Shown here: piece by piece, positions 16,700 through 22,406 of the stretch
Position numbering within the stretch: the stretch's first letter is position 1
Layout: every line of letters starts with the position of its first letter
Source: Chryseobacterium gleum
GTDB lineage: Bacteria; Bacteroidota; Bacteroidia; Flavobacteriales_D; Crocinitomicaceae
Direction of reading: 5' to 3'
Assembly (NCBI GenBank): GCA_945877005.1
Contig: CAMCQL010000007.1
Location: forward strand, 1-22,406
DNA length: 22,406 nt
Translations under genes and position numbers: made by a program
The notes under the pieces: model-generated
Told to the model about the DNA's origin: nothing
The model's database searches: none
The model's input: the letters and a program-made list of their open reading frames with translations, nothing else

Positions 16700-17872
16700 T
16701 TATTTATTTTGTTTCCTTCTAGCCTTTTCTTTCGCTAGTAAACTTAATTCCCTGCTTGTTTGTCCTGCTACAGAGGTGTTTTCATCTGCTCTTCGTAATA
16801 AATATGGGAGTACTTCTTTTATTGGACCATATGGTACATATTTTGCAACGTTGAAGCCTTCACTTGAAAGATTGAACGAAATATGATCACTCATACCTAA
16901 AAGTTGCGCAAAATATATTCGTTTATCGTCTTTTTGAAGATTAAATTTCTTAAGTAAATCAGTAAGTAGCTCTGAACTATATTCGTTATGTGTACCAGCA
17001 CACAAAGAAAGATTGCTAAAGTTCTCCAGAATTAATGATAATGCTTTATTGTAATCTTTATCGGTTGCCGCTTTATTTGGTTGAATCGGTGAGGTGTATT
17101 TCATTAATGTAGCTCTTGCCCGTTCTTTTTCCATATAAGCACCGCGTACTAGTTTAATTCCATAGTGGTATCCATTAACTTGTGAATCATGAATTACTTT
17201 CACAAGGAAATCAAGTCGATCGTGACGGTACATTTGAATCGTATTAAAAACAATTGCTTTGTCTATATTGTATTTTGCCATCATCGTTTGAGCTAACCGA
17301 TCAATCGTATCTTGTATCCAACTCTCTTCAGCATCAATGAAAACAGGTATGCCACAGTCAAATCCAGATTTACAGATTCGATCTACTCTAGAAACGATAC
17401 TAGCAAATGATTTTTTTTCATTTTCAGTCAGTTCGTTTTCGATAGAATTCGCTTTTTCCAATAATGAAAATGTTGCAATTCCGGTGATCTTAAAAACTGC
17501 ATAAGGAATTGTCGTGTCTTTTGAAGCTCTTACTATGGTCGCGATAATTTCATCGGTTGTTTTTTCAAAGTCTTCTTCTTTAATTTTACCTTCGACTGAA
17601 TAATCTAAGATTGTGCCAATATTATAGCTTGAAAGTTGTTGAATCGTTTGTTCGCAATCCTGAATAGTTGTTCCTCCACAAAATTGTTTAAAGATTGTTT
17701 TTTTGATTATTGGATCAATCGGAAGTTTTACGGAAAGTGCAAAATTCGTCATCCATTTCCCGAATTTTACTATTATAGGATTTCCAATAATTTTAAATAA
17801 CCAAAAAGCCCTATTGAGATCTGCATCGTTTTTACTTCGAAACGCAATCTCAGTATTCTCAAATGTTTTCAT
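16700..17872 (-). CDS. Proline dehydrogenase
   Basis: A stand-alone FAD-dependent PRODH domain (390 residues from the chosen start) that oxidises proline to pyrroline-5-carboxylate and feeds electrons to quinone. The barrel motifs are present: KLVRGAY with Lys240, CAGTHNEY, KYVPYG and LLRRADEN with the proline-carboxylate arginines Arg360-Arg361. The pyrroline-carboxylate dehydrogenase half found in fused PutA is absent, as expected for Bacteroidota. I chose ATG 17872 (MKTFENTEIAFRSKND) because homologues begin here. The open frame extends to 17959, but that part runs through the likely promoter and has no family similarity. It is divergent from aroB, and the unknown membrane-protein gene follows. 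Confidence 0.94.
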   Translation of the reverse strand: MKTFENTEIAFRSKNDADLNRAFWLFKIIGNPIIVKFGKWMTNFALSVKLPIDPIIKKTIFKQFCGGTTIQDCEQTIQQLSSYNIGTILDYSVEGKIKEEDFEKTTDEIIATIVRASKDTTIPYAVFKITGIATFSLLEKANSIENELTENEKKSFASIVSRVDRICKSGFDCGIPVFIDAEESWIQDTIDRLAQTMMAKYNIDKAIVFNTIQMYRHDRLDFLVKVIHDSQVNGYHYGIKLVRGAYMEKERARATLMKYTSPIQPNKAATDKDYNKALSLILENFSNLSLCAGTHNEYSSELLTDLLKKFNLQKDDKRIYFAQLLGMSDHISFNLSSEGFNVAKYVPYGPIKEVLPYLLRRADENTSVAGQTSRELSLLAKEKARRKQNK

Positions 17873-17877
17873 ATTTA

Positions 17878-17885
17878 CAAAGGTA
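17878..17885 (-). promoter_or_regulatory. Candidate proline dehydrogenase promoter -7 element, TACCTTTG
   Basis: On the minus strand the site reads TACCTTTG, a full match to TAnnTTTG. It ends only five bases before the ATG at 17872, so the transcript would start at or within a base or two of the start codon, giving a leaderless mRNA. A convincing -33 TTTG at the usual distance is missing. The site supports the shorter start, since the longer frame to 17959 would lie upstream of it. Confidence 0.45.
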
Positions 17886-17972
17886 AAAATCAATTTTATC
17901 ATATCCGCTTTCAAGTGTTGTATTTTTTTACTAATTTTAAATTGTTGACTTTTAAACACTCAAATACTAACT

Positions 17973-19058
17973 ATGCTATTTAACGTTGATGCTTCGGGTT
18001 ATTTTATTGAGATAGGTTCTTTATTGGATGGTTCTTTGGAAACAATAATGAATGATAATTACGCTGATTCTAAAAAAGTTATTGTTGTTGATGAAAATAC
18101 CAACGAATTTTGTTTGGATTTTTTGATAACAAATTTTGATTGTTTAAAGGATGCAGAAGTAATAATGATACCCGCAGGTGAGGAAAATAAATTGTTGGAT
18201 ATTTGTGCGCAAGTTTGGCTTACATTGGATGAGTACAAAATTGGCAGGTCGGATGTCGTTATCAATTTAGGTGGTGGAATGATTACTGATCTGGGGGGAT
18301 TTATGGCTTCGTTGTATATGAGGGGGATTGATTATATCAATATACCAACAAGCTTGCTAGCTATGGTTGATGCATCAGTAGGGGGGAAAACAGGAGTAGA
18401 TCACGGAGGTATTAAAAATTTAATTGGTGTTTTTTCTAATCCGAAAGCAGTTTTTATTGATCCTACCTTTTTAAGTACATTGCCAGAAGGTGAGTTTTAC
18501 AGTGGATTTGCTGAAATGTTAAAACATGGTCTAATAATTAGTCCAACTCACTGGTCAGAGCTTTCAGCATTAAATGATGTTCAGTTAGAAATTAACGAAA
18601 AACATATTTACGCATCAATTGTAATTAAAAATGAGATAGTTCATCAAGACCCTTTCGAAAAAGATGAGCGAAAAAAGTTAAATTTTGGTCATACTATAGG
18701 CCATGCTTTGGAGAGTTATTTTCTTGATAAAGATCCAATTTCTCATGGTTATGCAGTTATATTAGGCGTCTTGTGTGAATCATTTATTTCATTTAAGCGT
18801 AATTATATTACCATGGATGAATTTTCTGAAATAGAAAGGGTTATCGTGAAGAATTATCAACTCTTAGATTTATCTTCTGAAGATTATTCTGAAATAAAAC
18901 GATTTATGAAATCCGATAAAAAAAATCGGAACAATAAGATTTTGGGTGTTTTGTTGATTGGAATAGGTGAGGCTATTATAAATCAAGAATACTCAGAAAG
19001 TGAAATTACGGATTCATTTGATTATTTAAATCGAGTATATTCAGAATTAAATAATTAA
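17973..19058 (+). CDS. aroB: 3-dehydroquinate synthase
   Basis: The second enzyme of the shikimate pathway, an NAD+- and metal-dependent converter of DAHP to 3-dehydroquinate. The 361 residues are typical. The NAD-binding and substrate segments are NLGGGMITDLGGF and IPTSLLAMVDASVGGKTGVD. Metal ligands by analogy are Glu181 (GFAEMLKHG), His244 (GHTIGHALE) and His258 (SHGYAV). It starts 100 bases from the divergent proline dehydrogenase start, a pairing I recall from flavobacterial genomes. I see no clear -7 box for it in that gap. It converges on the MerR-type gene. Confidence 0.96.
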   Translation: MLFNVDASGYFIEIGSLLDGSLETIMNDNYADSKKVIVVDENTNEFCLDFLITNFDCLKDAEVIMIPAGEENKLLDICAQVWLTLDEYKIGRSDVVINLGGGMITDLGGFMASLYMRGIDYINIPTSLLAMVDASVGGKTGVDHGGIKNLIGVFSNPKAVFIDPTFLSTLPEGEFYSGFAEMLKHGLIISPTHWSELSALNDVQLEINEKHIYASIVIKNEIVHQDPFEKDERKKLNFGHTIGHALESYFLDKDPISHGYAVILGVLCESFISFKRNYITMDEFSEIERVIVKNYQLLDLSSEDYSEIKRFMKSDKKNRNNKILGVLLIGIGEAIINQEYSESEITDSFDYLNRVYSELNN

Positions 19059-19107
19059 TGGCTTTCTATTTCTATTTAAATTACTTTTGTGTTAAAAATC
19101 TATGTGT

Positions 19108-19129
19108 ACTAAAATAATTTTTTTTTAGT
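19108..19129. terminator. Weak bidirectional hairpin between aroB and the MerR-type gene
   Basis: ACTAAAA (19108-19114) pairs with TTTTAGT (19123-19129) around a T-rich loop. It lies in the 75-base gap between two converging genes and is the only hairpin there. The stem is short and AT-rich, so it is a weak candidate for a shared terminator. Confidence 0.3.
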
Positions 19130-19133
19130 GTTA

Positions 19134-19502
19134 TTAGAATTTGAGCGATTTTCTAATGAAAATTAATTTTGTTTTAATTGCTTCAAGAGTTTGAATAATT
19201 TCCTGATTACTAGGCGCATTTTTTTCTAATAATTCAGGGATGACTTTGTTTTTTTTCTGCAATTCATTTTTAGCACCATCTAAGGTATAGCCTTTTATTT
19301 TGACCAAAAAATAAATTTTGTTCAGATTTTCGATGTCTTGTGTGGAAAATAATCGGTTACCTTTTCTGTTTTTTTTAGGTGTAATAATTTGAAATTCTTT
19401 TTCCCAAAACCTTATCAAAGAGGTGTTTACTTCAAATAAGGATGCGACTTCACCGATGGAGTAGTAGAGTTTTGTAAGACCATTAAGTGAGACTTTATTC
19501 AT
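19134..19502 (-). CDS. Small MerR-type transcription regulator
   Basis: A 122-residue DNA-binding protein. The N-terminal winged helix-turn-helix spans about residues 12-80: YYSIGEVASLFEVNTSLIRFWEKEF, then the wing with GNRLFSTQDIENLNKIYFLV, which matches MerR-family HTH domains. The C-terminus (about 85-122) is a short helix with no Cys metal site or effector domain, so the signal it senses is not visible. Its start lies 43 bases from the divergent NlpC/P60 gene, which makes it a candidate regulator of that gene, although this is inference only. The ATG at 19502 is supported by HTH alignment. Confidence 0.85.
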   Translation of the reverse strand: MNKVSLNGLTKLYYSIGEVASLFEVNTSLIRFWEKEFQIITPKKNRKGNRLFSTQDIENLNKIYFLVKIKGYTLDGAKNELQKKNKVIPELLEKNAPSNQEIIQTLEAIKTKLIFIRKSLKF

Positions 19503-19512
19503 TAAAAACGAT

Positions 19513-19541
19513 ATTGTTATCTAAAAATAATCATATTTTTG
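19513..19541 (+). promoter_or_regulatory. Candidate NlpC/P60 gene promoter (-33 ATTG, -7 TATTTTTG)
   Basis: ATTG at 19513-19516 and TATTTTTG at 19534-19541 are separated by 17 bases and match the Bacteroidota -33/-7 arrangement (TTTG and TAnnTTTG). The -7 element ends four bases before the ATG at 19546, so the mRNA would be leaderless or nearly so. It is the best two-part promoter match I found in the window, and it lies in the 43-base gap shared with the divergent MerR-type gene. Confidence 0.5.
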
Positions 19542-19545
19542 TTCG

Positions 19546-20136
19546 ATGCTTCAAATTAGGATAGTCAAATATAGTTATTGTTTTTTGTTTTTTTTCTTGT
19601 TTTGTTCCAATTTCTACGCTCAAGAAGTTACAAAACTAGATTCATTGAAAACGAATAAATCTATTCCGAACAAAAAAAAACTAGATTTTAATTTACCTGA
19701 AGATTCTATACCTGAGAATAAAAACAATCATGTAAACTCGATTCTTTCATTTGCGAAAACTTTTTTAGGAACCCCTTACATAAGCGCTGGAGCTTCTCCT
19801 ACAGGATTCGATTGTTCTGGTTATATAAGTTATGTATTAGGTAATTTTGGATTATCAATAACTCATTCTAGTTATGGTATGGCAGAGTACGGAAGAACGG
19901 TTAAGTTATCGGAGGCAAAACCTGGAGATTTGATGTTTTTTAAGGGGCGAAATGTCAACTCAACACGCATAGGTCATGTAGCGATGATTTTAGAAGTTTC
20001 CAATGAAGGTGAAATTAAATTCATTCACGCAGCTTCATCGAAAGGTATTTCAATTGATAAATTCAATGGAAGTGGTTATTATGTTCCAAGGTATGTAACC
20101 ACAAAACGCTTGGATTATGGCGTTCAAAATAAATGA
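19546..20136 (+). CDS. Secreted NlpC/P60 peptidoglycan endopeptidase
   Basis: A 196-residue exported cysteine peptidase expected to cut stem peptides of peptidoglycan. A hydrophobic leader (residues 9-25) ends in FYAQ, giving signal-peptidase I cleavage near residue 25. A polar linker rich in Lys, Asn and Pro (26-62) leads to the NlpC/P60 domain (about 63-190). The catalytic set is visible: Cys90 in GFDCSGY, His144 in IGHVAM and the third polar residue His161 in FIHAAS. The PGDLMFF motif is also typical. No SH3 or LysM binding domain is present, so it is a minimal enzyme. It converges on the GtrA-type gene with 59 bases between and no strong terminator. Confidence 0.93.
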   Translation: MLQIRIVKYSYCFLFFFLFCSNFYAQEVTKLDSLKTNKSIPNKKKLDFNLPEDSIPENKNNHVNSILSFAKTFLGTPYISAGASPTGFDCSGYISYVLGNFGLSITHSSYGMAEYGRTVKLSEAKPGDLMFFKGRNVNSTRIGHVAMILEVSNEGEIKFIHAASSKGISIDKFNGSGYYVPRYVTTKRLDYGVQNK

Positions 20137-20195
20137 TTTTTCAGGGATGAATTTAGCTTGATAAATTCCGGGATATTTTACAACTCCTAATCTGC

Positions 20196-20669
20196 TTATT
20201 TGAATGAAATGAACCGTTGAGTAATGTAACTGAATATTACAATAATGGTAGTTGTTAATAATTGACTTGGCATCGCCCACCAATTTAAATAATCAACAAA
20301 AAGTTTAAGTAAGCCGTAGTTCATAAAAACACTTAAAATAACGAAAGTAATGTGACGCATTAATTGTTTTTTTCCAGGGGTAGTACTTTCGCTCCAAACC
20401 ACATAGCGACTTAAGAAAAAACCGATTGGAAGTGTAACGAGAAATGAAACGAAGAAGGAAGCAATGTGAGGTTTTAGTGAAAAAAGATACAAATCCACAA
20501 CTTGTTTGTTGAAGATTGTGTGGTAGCAAAAATAATAGATGACTAGTCCAAATAAAGTGTTGCTCCCACCACATGCCAAATAGTGATAGGTTTGTTTATT
20601 GAAAAAGTGTTTGAATAATGGATAAAATACATCTAGTGCTAAGAAAATTTTTGTCCTTAATTTTTCCAT
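20196..20669 (-). CDS. GtrA-type membrane protein
   Basis: A 157-residue protein with four predicted helices (about 29-50, 66-89, 105-125 and 131-152). The layout and segments such as HYLACGGSNTLFGLVIYYF, LPIGFFLSRYVVW and SYITQRFISFK fit the GtrA/DPMS family. Members help move polyprenyl-linked sugars across membranes or accompany glycosyltransferases. No glycosyltransferase gene is next to it here, so its partner is unknown. It appears to be a single-gene transcript, divergent from the MltF-like gene with a 112-base gap. Confidence 0.85.
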   Translation of the reverse strand: MEKLRTKIFLALDVFYPLFKHFFNKQTYHYLACGGSNTLFGLVIYYFCYHTIFNKQVVDLYLFSLKPHIASFFVSFLVTLPIGFFLSRYVVWSESTTPGKKQLMRHITFVILSVFMNYGLLKLFVDYLNWWAMPSQLLTTTIIVIFSYITQRFISFK

Positions 20670-20683
20670 TGAATAATTTTAGG

Positions 20684-20691
20684 CAAAAATA
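20684..20691 (-). promoter_or_regulatory. Candidate GtrA-gene promoter -7 element, TATTTTTG
   Basis: Read on the minus strand the site is TATTTTTG, matching TAnnTTTG. It ends 14 bases before the ATG at 20669, so the leader would be around 10 bases. No good TTTG -33 element is at the expected distance. Confidence 0.35.
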
Positions 20692-20713
20692 GTAATTTGT
20701 TGTTAGTTAAAAT

Positions 20714-20740
20714 TTTGAATAATCTTAAAATGTAACTTTT
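20714..20740 (+). promoter_or_regulatory. Weak candidate promoter for the MltF-like gene
   Basis: TTTG at 20714-20717 and TAACTTTT at 20733-20740 (one mismatch to TAnnTTTG) are 15 bases apart, slightly short of the usual spacing. A start near 20746 would give a leader of about 36 bases before ATG 20782. Confidence 0.25.
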
Positions 20741-20781
20741 CAGGGTCTTTTCACGTAAAATAATTTGATTAACAGTTTTCT

Positions 20782-22137
20782 ATGAGGAAATTTTTTGTTT
20801 ATATTTTATGTTTGATGTCTTTTTTCATGCTTTTTTCATGTAAACGTGAAAAAGGGAGAGTGAGAATGTTTACCGTTTTTACCAATCACCATGATTTAAG
20901 TAGTATTCAGAAAAAAAAGAAGTTGATTGTACTTTTTGAAAAAAGTAAGACTTCTTTTTTTAAGAATAATGGAAAAAAAATGGGATTTGAATTCGAATTA
21001 TTGAAAGCATTTGCAAAAGAAATTAAAGTTGAATTAGTTGTTAAAATCATACAAAAGAACTGTGATTTAGAAAAGGAGTTGATTGGTAATAAGTGTGATA
21101 TGGTTGCATGCAGTTATACTGTTACGAAAAAAAGAAAAGAAAGAATTGGTTTTACGATGCCTTATATTAAAACTCCTCAAGTACTAATTCAACGTTTGCC
21201 ATCAAAAGATTCTTCTGTTCAGTATATTAAAGATCCAAACGAATTAAAAGACAAAGCAATTCACGTAAGGACAAATTCAAGTTATTACGAGCGATTACAA
21301 CATTTGTCACATGAAATTGGTGAGCCAATACGGATTGTGAATATTAATCGATGGATTACTCCTGAGGAATGCATGGAACAGGTTGAAAAAGGAGGCTTTG
21401 ATTATACAGTAGTTGATCGTCATGTTGCTGTTGCAAATAATTCGTACTTCAAAAAAATAGACCATTCGTTGGTATTGGGAATTAATCAAAACATTGCTTT
21501 TGGAATCAGAAAAGATGCCGAAAAATTAAAAGAAACATTTGACCAATGGTTAAAAATTTATATGCATCATCCTCATTTTAAATTTTTAAAGAACAATTAT
21601 TTTAGTGGTAAGGAAATTAGCACAAAGACTTTTGAAAGTCATTTTAAAATAAGGTATGGTAAAATCTCACCATACGATCATTTTTTTCAAAATAACGCAA
21701 AGAAATACCATGTTGAATGGGAATTATTAGCGGCAATTATTCAACATGAGTCTAAGTTTATACCAAACTTAATAGGTGCTGGTGGAGCTTTTGGATTGAT
21801 GCAATTTATGCCTTCAACTGGAAGGAAATATGGGGTTTCTGCTGCTTCAACACCTGAAGAACAAATTGAGGCGGGAGCCATTAAACTAGGAAAAGATTGG
21901 GATTATTATTCTGAAATAAAAGACGAAACCCAGCGAATTAAATTTATTTTAGCAGCTTATAATGGGGGGAGTGGAAAATTAGCCACTGCTCGAAAATTAG
22001 CTCAAAAAAATGGGTTAGACCCTAATTTATGGGAAGAGAACGTTGAGTTGATGATTAGAGGTCGTTCTATCGGTTACTATGTACAAAATGTTTATTCAAA
22101 ATATTTGTATTACAAGTTTCTAGAACATAAAGAATAA
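20782..22137 (+). CDS. mltF: MltF-like lytic transglycosylase lipoprotein
   Basis: A 451-residue lipoprotein with a signal peptide and lipobox LFSC (Cys20). Lys at +2 after the Cys gives no acidic inner-membrane retention signal. Residues ~45-275 form a periplasmic substrate-binding (SBP_bac_3-like) domain (FEFELLKAFAKEIKVEL, CDMVACSYTVTKKRKERIGFTMPY). Residues ~310-440 are a lytic transglycosylase SLT domain with catalytic Glu323 in QHESKF, then GAFGLMQFMPSTG and AYNGGSG. This is the MltF architecture: cleavage of the glycan strand with formation of 1,6-anhydromuramyl ends, with the N-terminal module tuning activity by muropeptide binding in Pseudomonas MltF. miaA follows after three bases, so they are probably co-transcribed. 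Confidence 0.93.
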   Translation: MRKFFVYILCLMSFFMLFSCKREKGRVRMFTVFTNHHDLSSIQKKKKLIVLFEKSKTSFFKNNGKKMGFEFELLKAFAKEIKVELVVKIIQKNCDLEKELIGNKCDMVACSYTVTKKRKERIGFTMPYIKTPQVLIQRLPSKDSSVQYIKDPNELKDKAIHVRTNSSYYERLQHLSHEIGEPIRIVNINRWITPEECMEQVEKGGFDYTVVDRHVAVANNSYFKKIDHSLVLGINQNIAFGIRKDAEKLKETFDQWLKIYMHHPHFKFLKNNYFSGKEISTKTFESHFKIRYGKISPYDHFFQNNAKKYHVEWELLAAIIQHESKFIPNLIGAGGAFGLMQFMPSTGRKYGVSAASTPEEQIEAGAIKLGKDWDYYSEIKDETQRIKFILAAYNGGSGKLATARKLAQKNGLDPNLWEENVELMIRGRSIGYYVQNVYSKYLYYKFLEHKE

Positions 22138-22140
22138 ATT

Positions 22141-22406
22141 GTGCGTAAGTTAATTGTTATTCAGGGTCCTACAGCAAGTGGGAAAACAAAATTAGCTGTT
22201 CAATTAGCTAAAGCATTAAATACGGTTGTAGTTTCAGCCGATTCAAGACAATTTTACAGAGAAATTCAAATTGGCACTGCCAAGCCAACGCCGGAAGAAC
22301 AAGAAGGAGTTCAACATTATTTCATTGATTCCCATTCAATTCATTCTCCTGTTACTTCGGCTCAATATGAAAAAGAAGCGGTTTTATTGCTGAATCAATT
22401 GTTTAA
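22141..22406 (+). CDS. miaA: tRNA dimethylallyltransferase, N-terminal fragment
   Basis: The first 88 codons of a gene that runs past the window end. The start is GTG at 22141, three bases after the MltF-like stop. The P-loop GPTASGKT (residues 9-16) and the family signature around DSRQFYREIQIGTAKPTPEE identify MiaA, which transfers a dimethylallyl group to A37 of tRNAs that read UNN codons. The remainder, including the rest of the tRNA-binding part, is outside the window. Confidence 0.95.
   Translation, partial: MRKLIVIQGPTASGKTKLAVQLAKALNTVVVSADSRQFYREIQIGTAKPTPEEQEGVQHYFIDSHSIHSPVTSAQYEKEAVLLLNQLF

Noticed and set aside
16693..16737. ATG or upstream extension for the orphan membrane protein
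   Set aside because: An in-frame stop lies at 16735-16737 and the stretch between holds only ATA and TTG as near-cognate starts, so TTG 16695 is kept.
17873..17959. N-terminal extension of proline dehydrogenase to an ATG at 17959
   Set aside because: The added 29 residues have no family similarity, conserved sequence begins at MKTFENTEIAFRSKND, and a promoter-like box sits inside the extension.
20149..20168. Inverted repeat GAATTTA/TAAATTC between the NlpC/P60 and GtrA-type genes as a terminator
   Set aside because: Only seven almost purely A-T pairs and no T run on either strand; too weak to call.
1..22406. CRISPR array, toxin-antitoxin, phage-defence or transposon genes
   Set aside because: No regularly spaced repeats, transposase motifs, nuclease-helicase clusters or small toxin-antitoxin pairs were found; the genes are mostly core functions.

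Overview
The window looks like a chromosomal housekeeping segment from a Bacteroidota bacterium, most likely a member of Flavobacteriales. This rests on strong AT richness, very few Shine-Dalgarno sequences, repeated TAnnTTTG promoter elements upstream of genes, and typical flavobacterial proteins: a plant-type acyl-ACP desaturase, DUF4369-like/TlpA thioredoxins, the NIF3 plus zinc-ribbon pair, and proline dehydrogenase divergent from aroB. The family cannot be fixed from the sequence. I see no insertion sequence, prophage, CRISPR array, rRNA or tRNA gene, and no gap between genes longer than about 215 bases.

Layout. At 1-204 is the end of an acyl-ACP desaturase gene (+). It is separated by a strong terminator hairpin from valS and an upstream membrane-anchored VWA-domain gene, both on the minus strand (398-5284). 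From 5498 to 9524 a plus-strand run encodes a thiolase, HemB (porphobilinogen synthase), a NIF3-family metal protein and a coiled-coil zinc-ribbon protein, and ends at a clear intrinsic terminator. A second tight plus-strand run (9565-15986) has very short gaps or overlaps: lpxK, purine nucleoside phosphorylase, gatB, two tandem TlpA-type thioredoxins and lpxH. Its end overlaps the 3' end of an unrecognised membrane-protein gene that lies directly behind proline dehydrogenase on the minus strand (15967-17872). Then come aroB (+), a small MerR-type regulator (-), a secreted NlpC/P60 peptidase (+), a GtrA-type membrane protein (-), an MltF-like lipoprotein transglycosylase (+) and the start of miaA (+). 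In all there are 19 complete and 2 partial protein genes.

How the genes fit together. Envelope biogenesis is the main theme: lipid A synthesis (LpxK, LpxH), periplasmic thiol-disulfide chemistry (two TlpA proteins), peptidoglycan turnover (NlpC/P60, MltF) and a GtrA-type protein. Translation (ValS, GatB, MiaA), heme (HemB), chorismate (AroB), purine salvage and proline/acyl-CoA metabolism make up the rest. I found no convincing new multi-gene system. The points most worth checking are the orphan four-helix membrane protein after proline dehydrogenase, an Asp in place of the usual base-recognition Asn in the purine nucleoside phosphorylase, the TlpA tandem, a possible short RNA at about 286-395, and promoters so close to start codons that leaderless mRNAs are likely.
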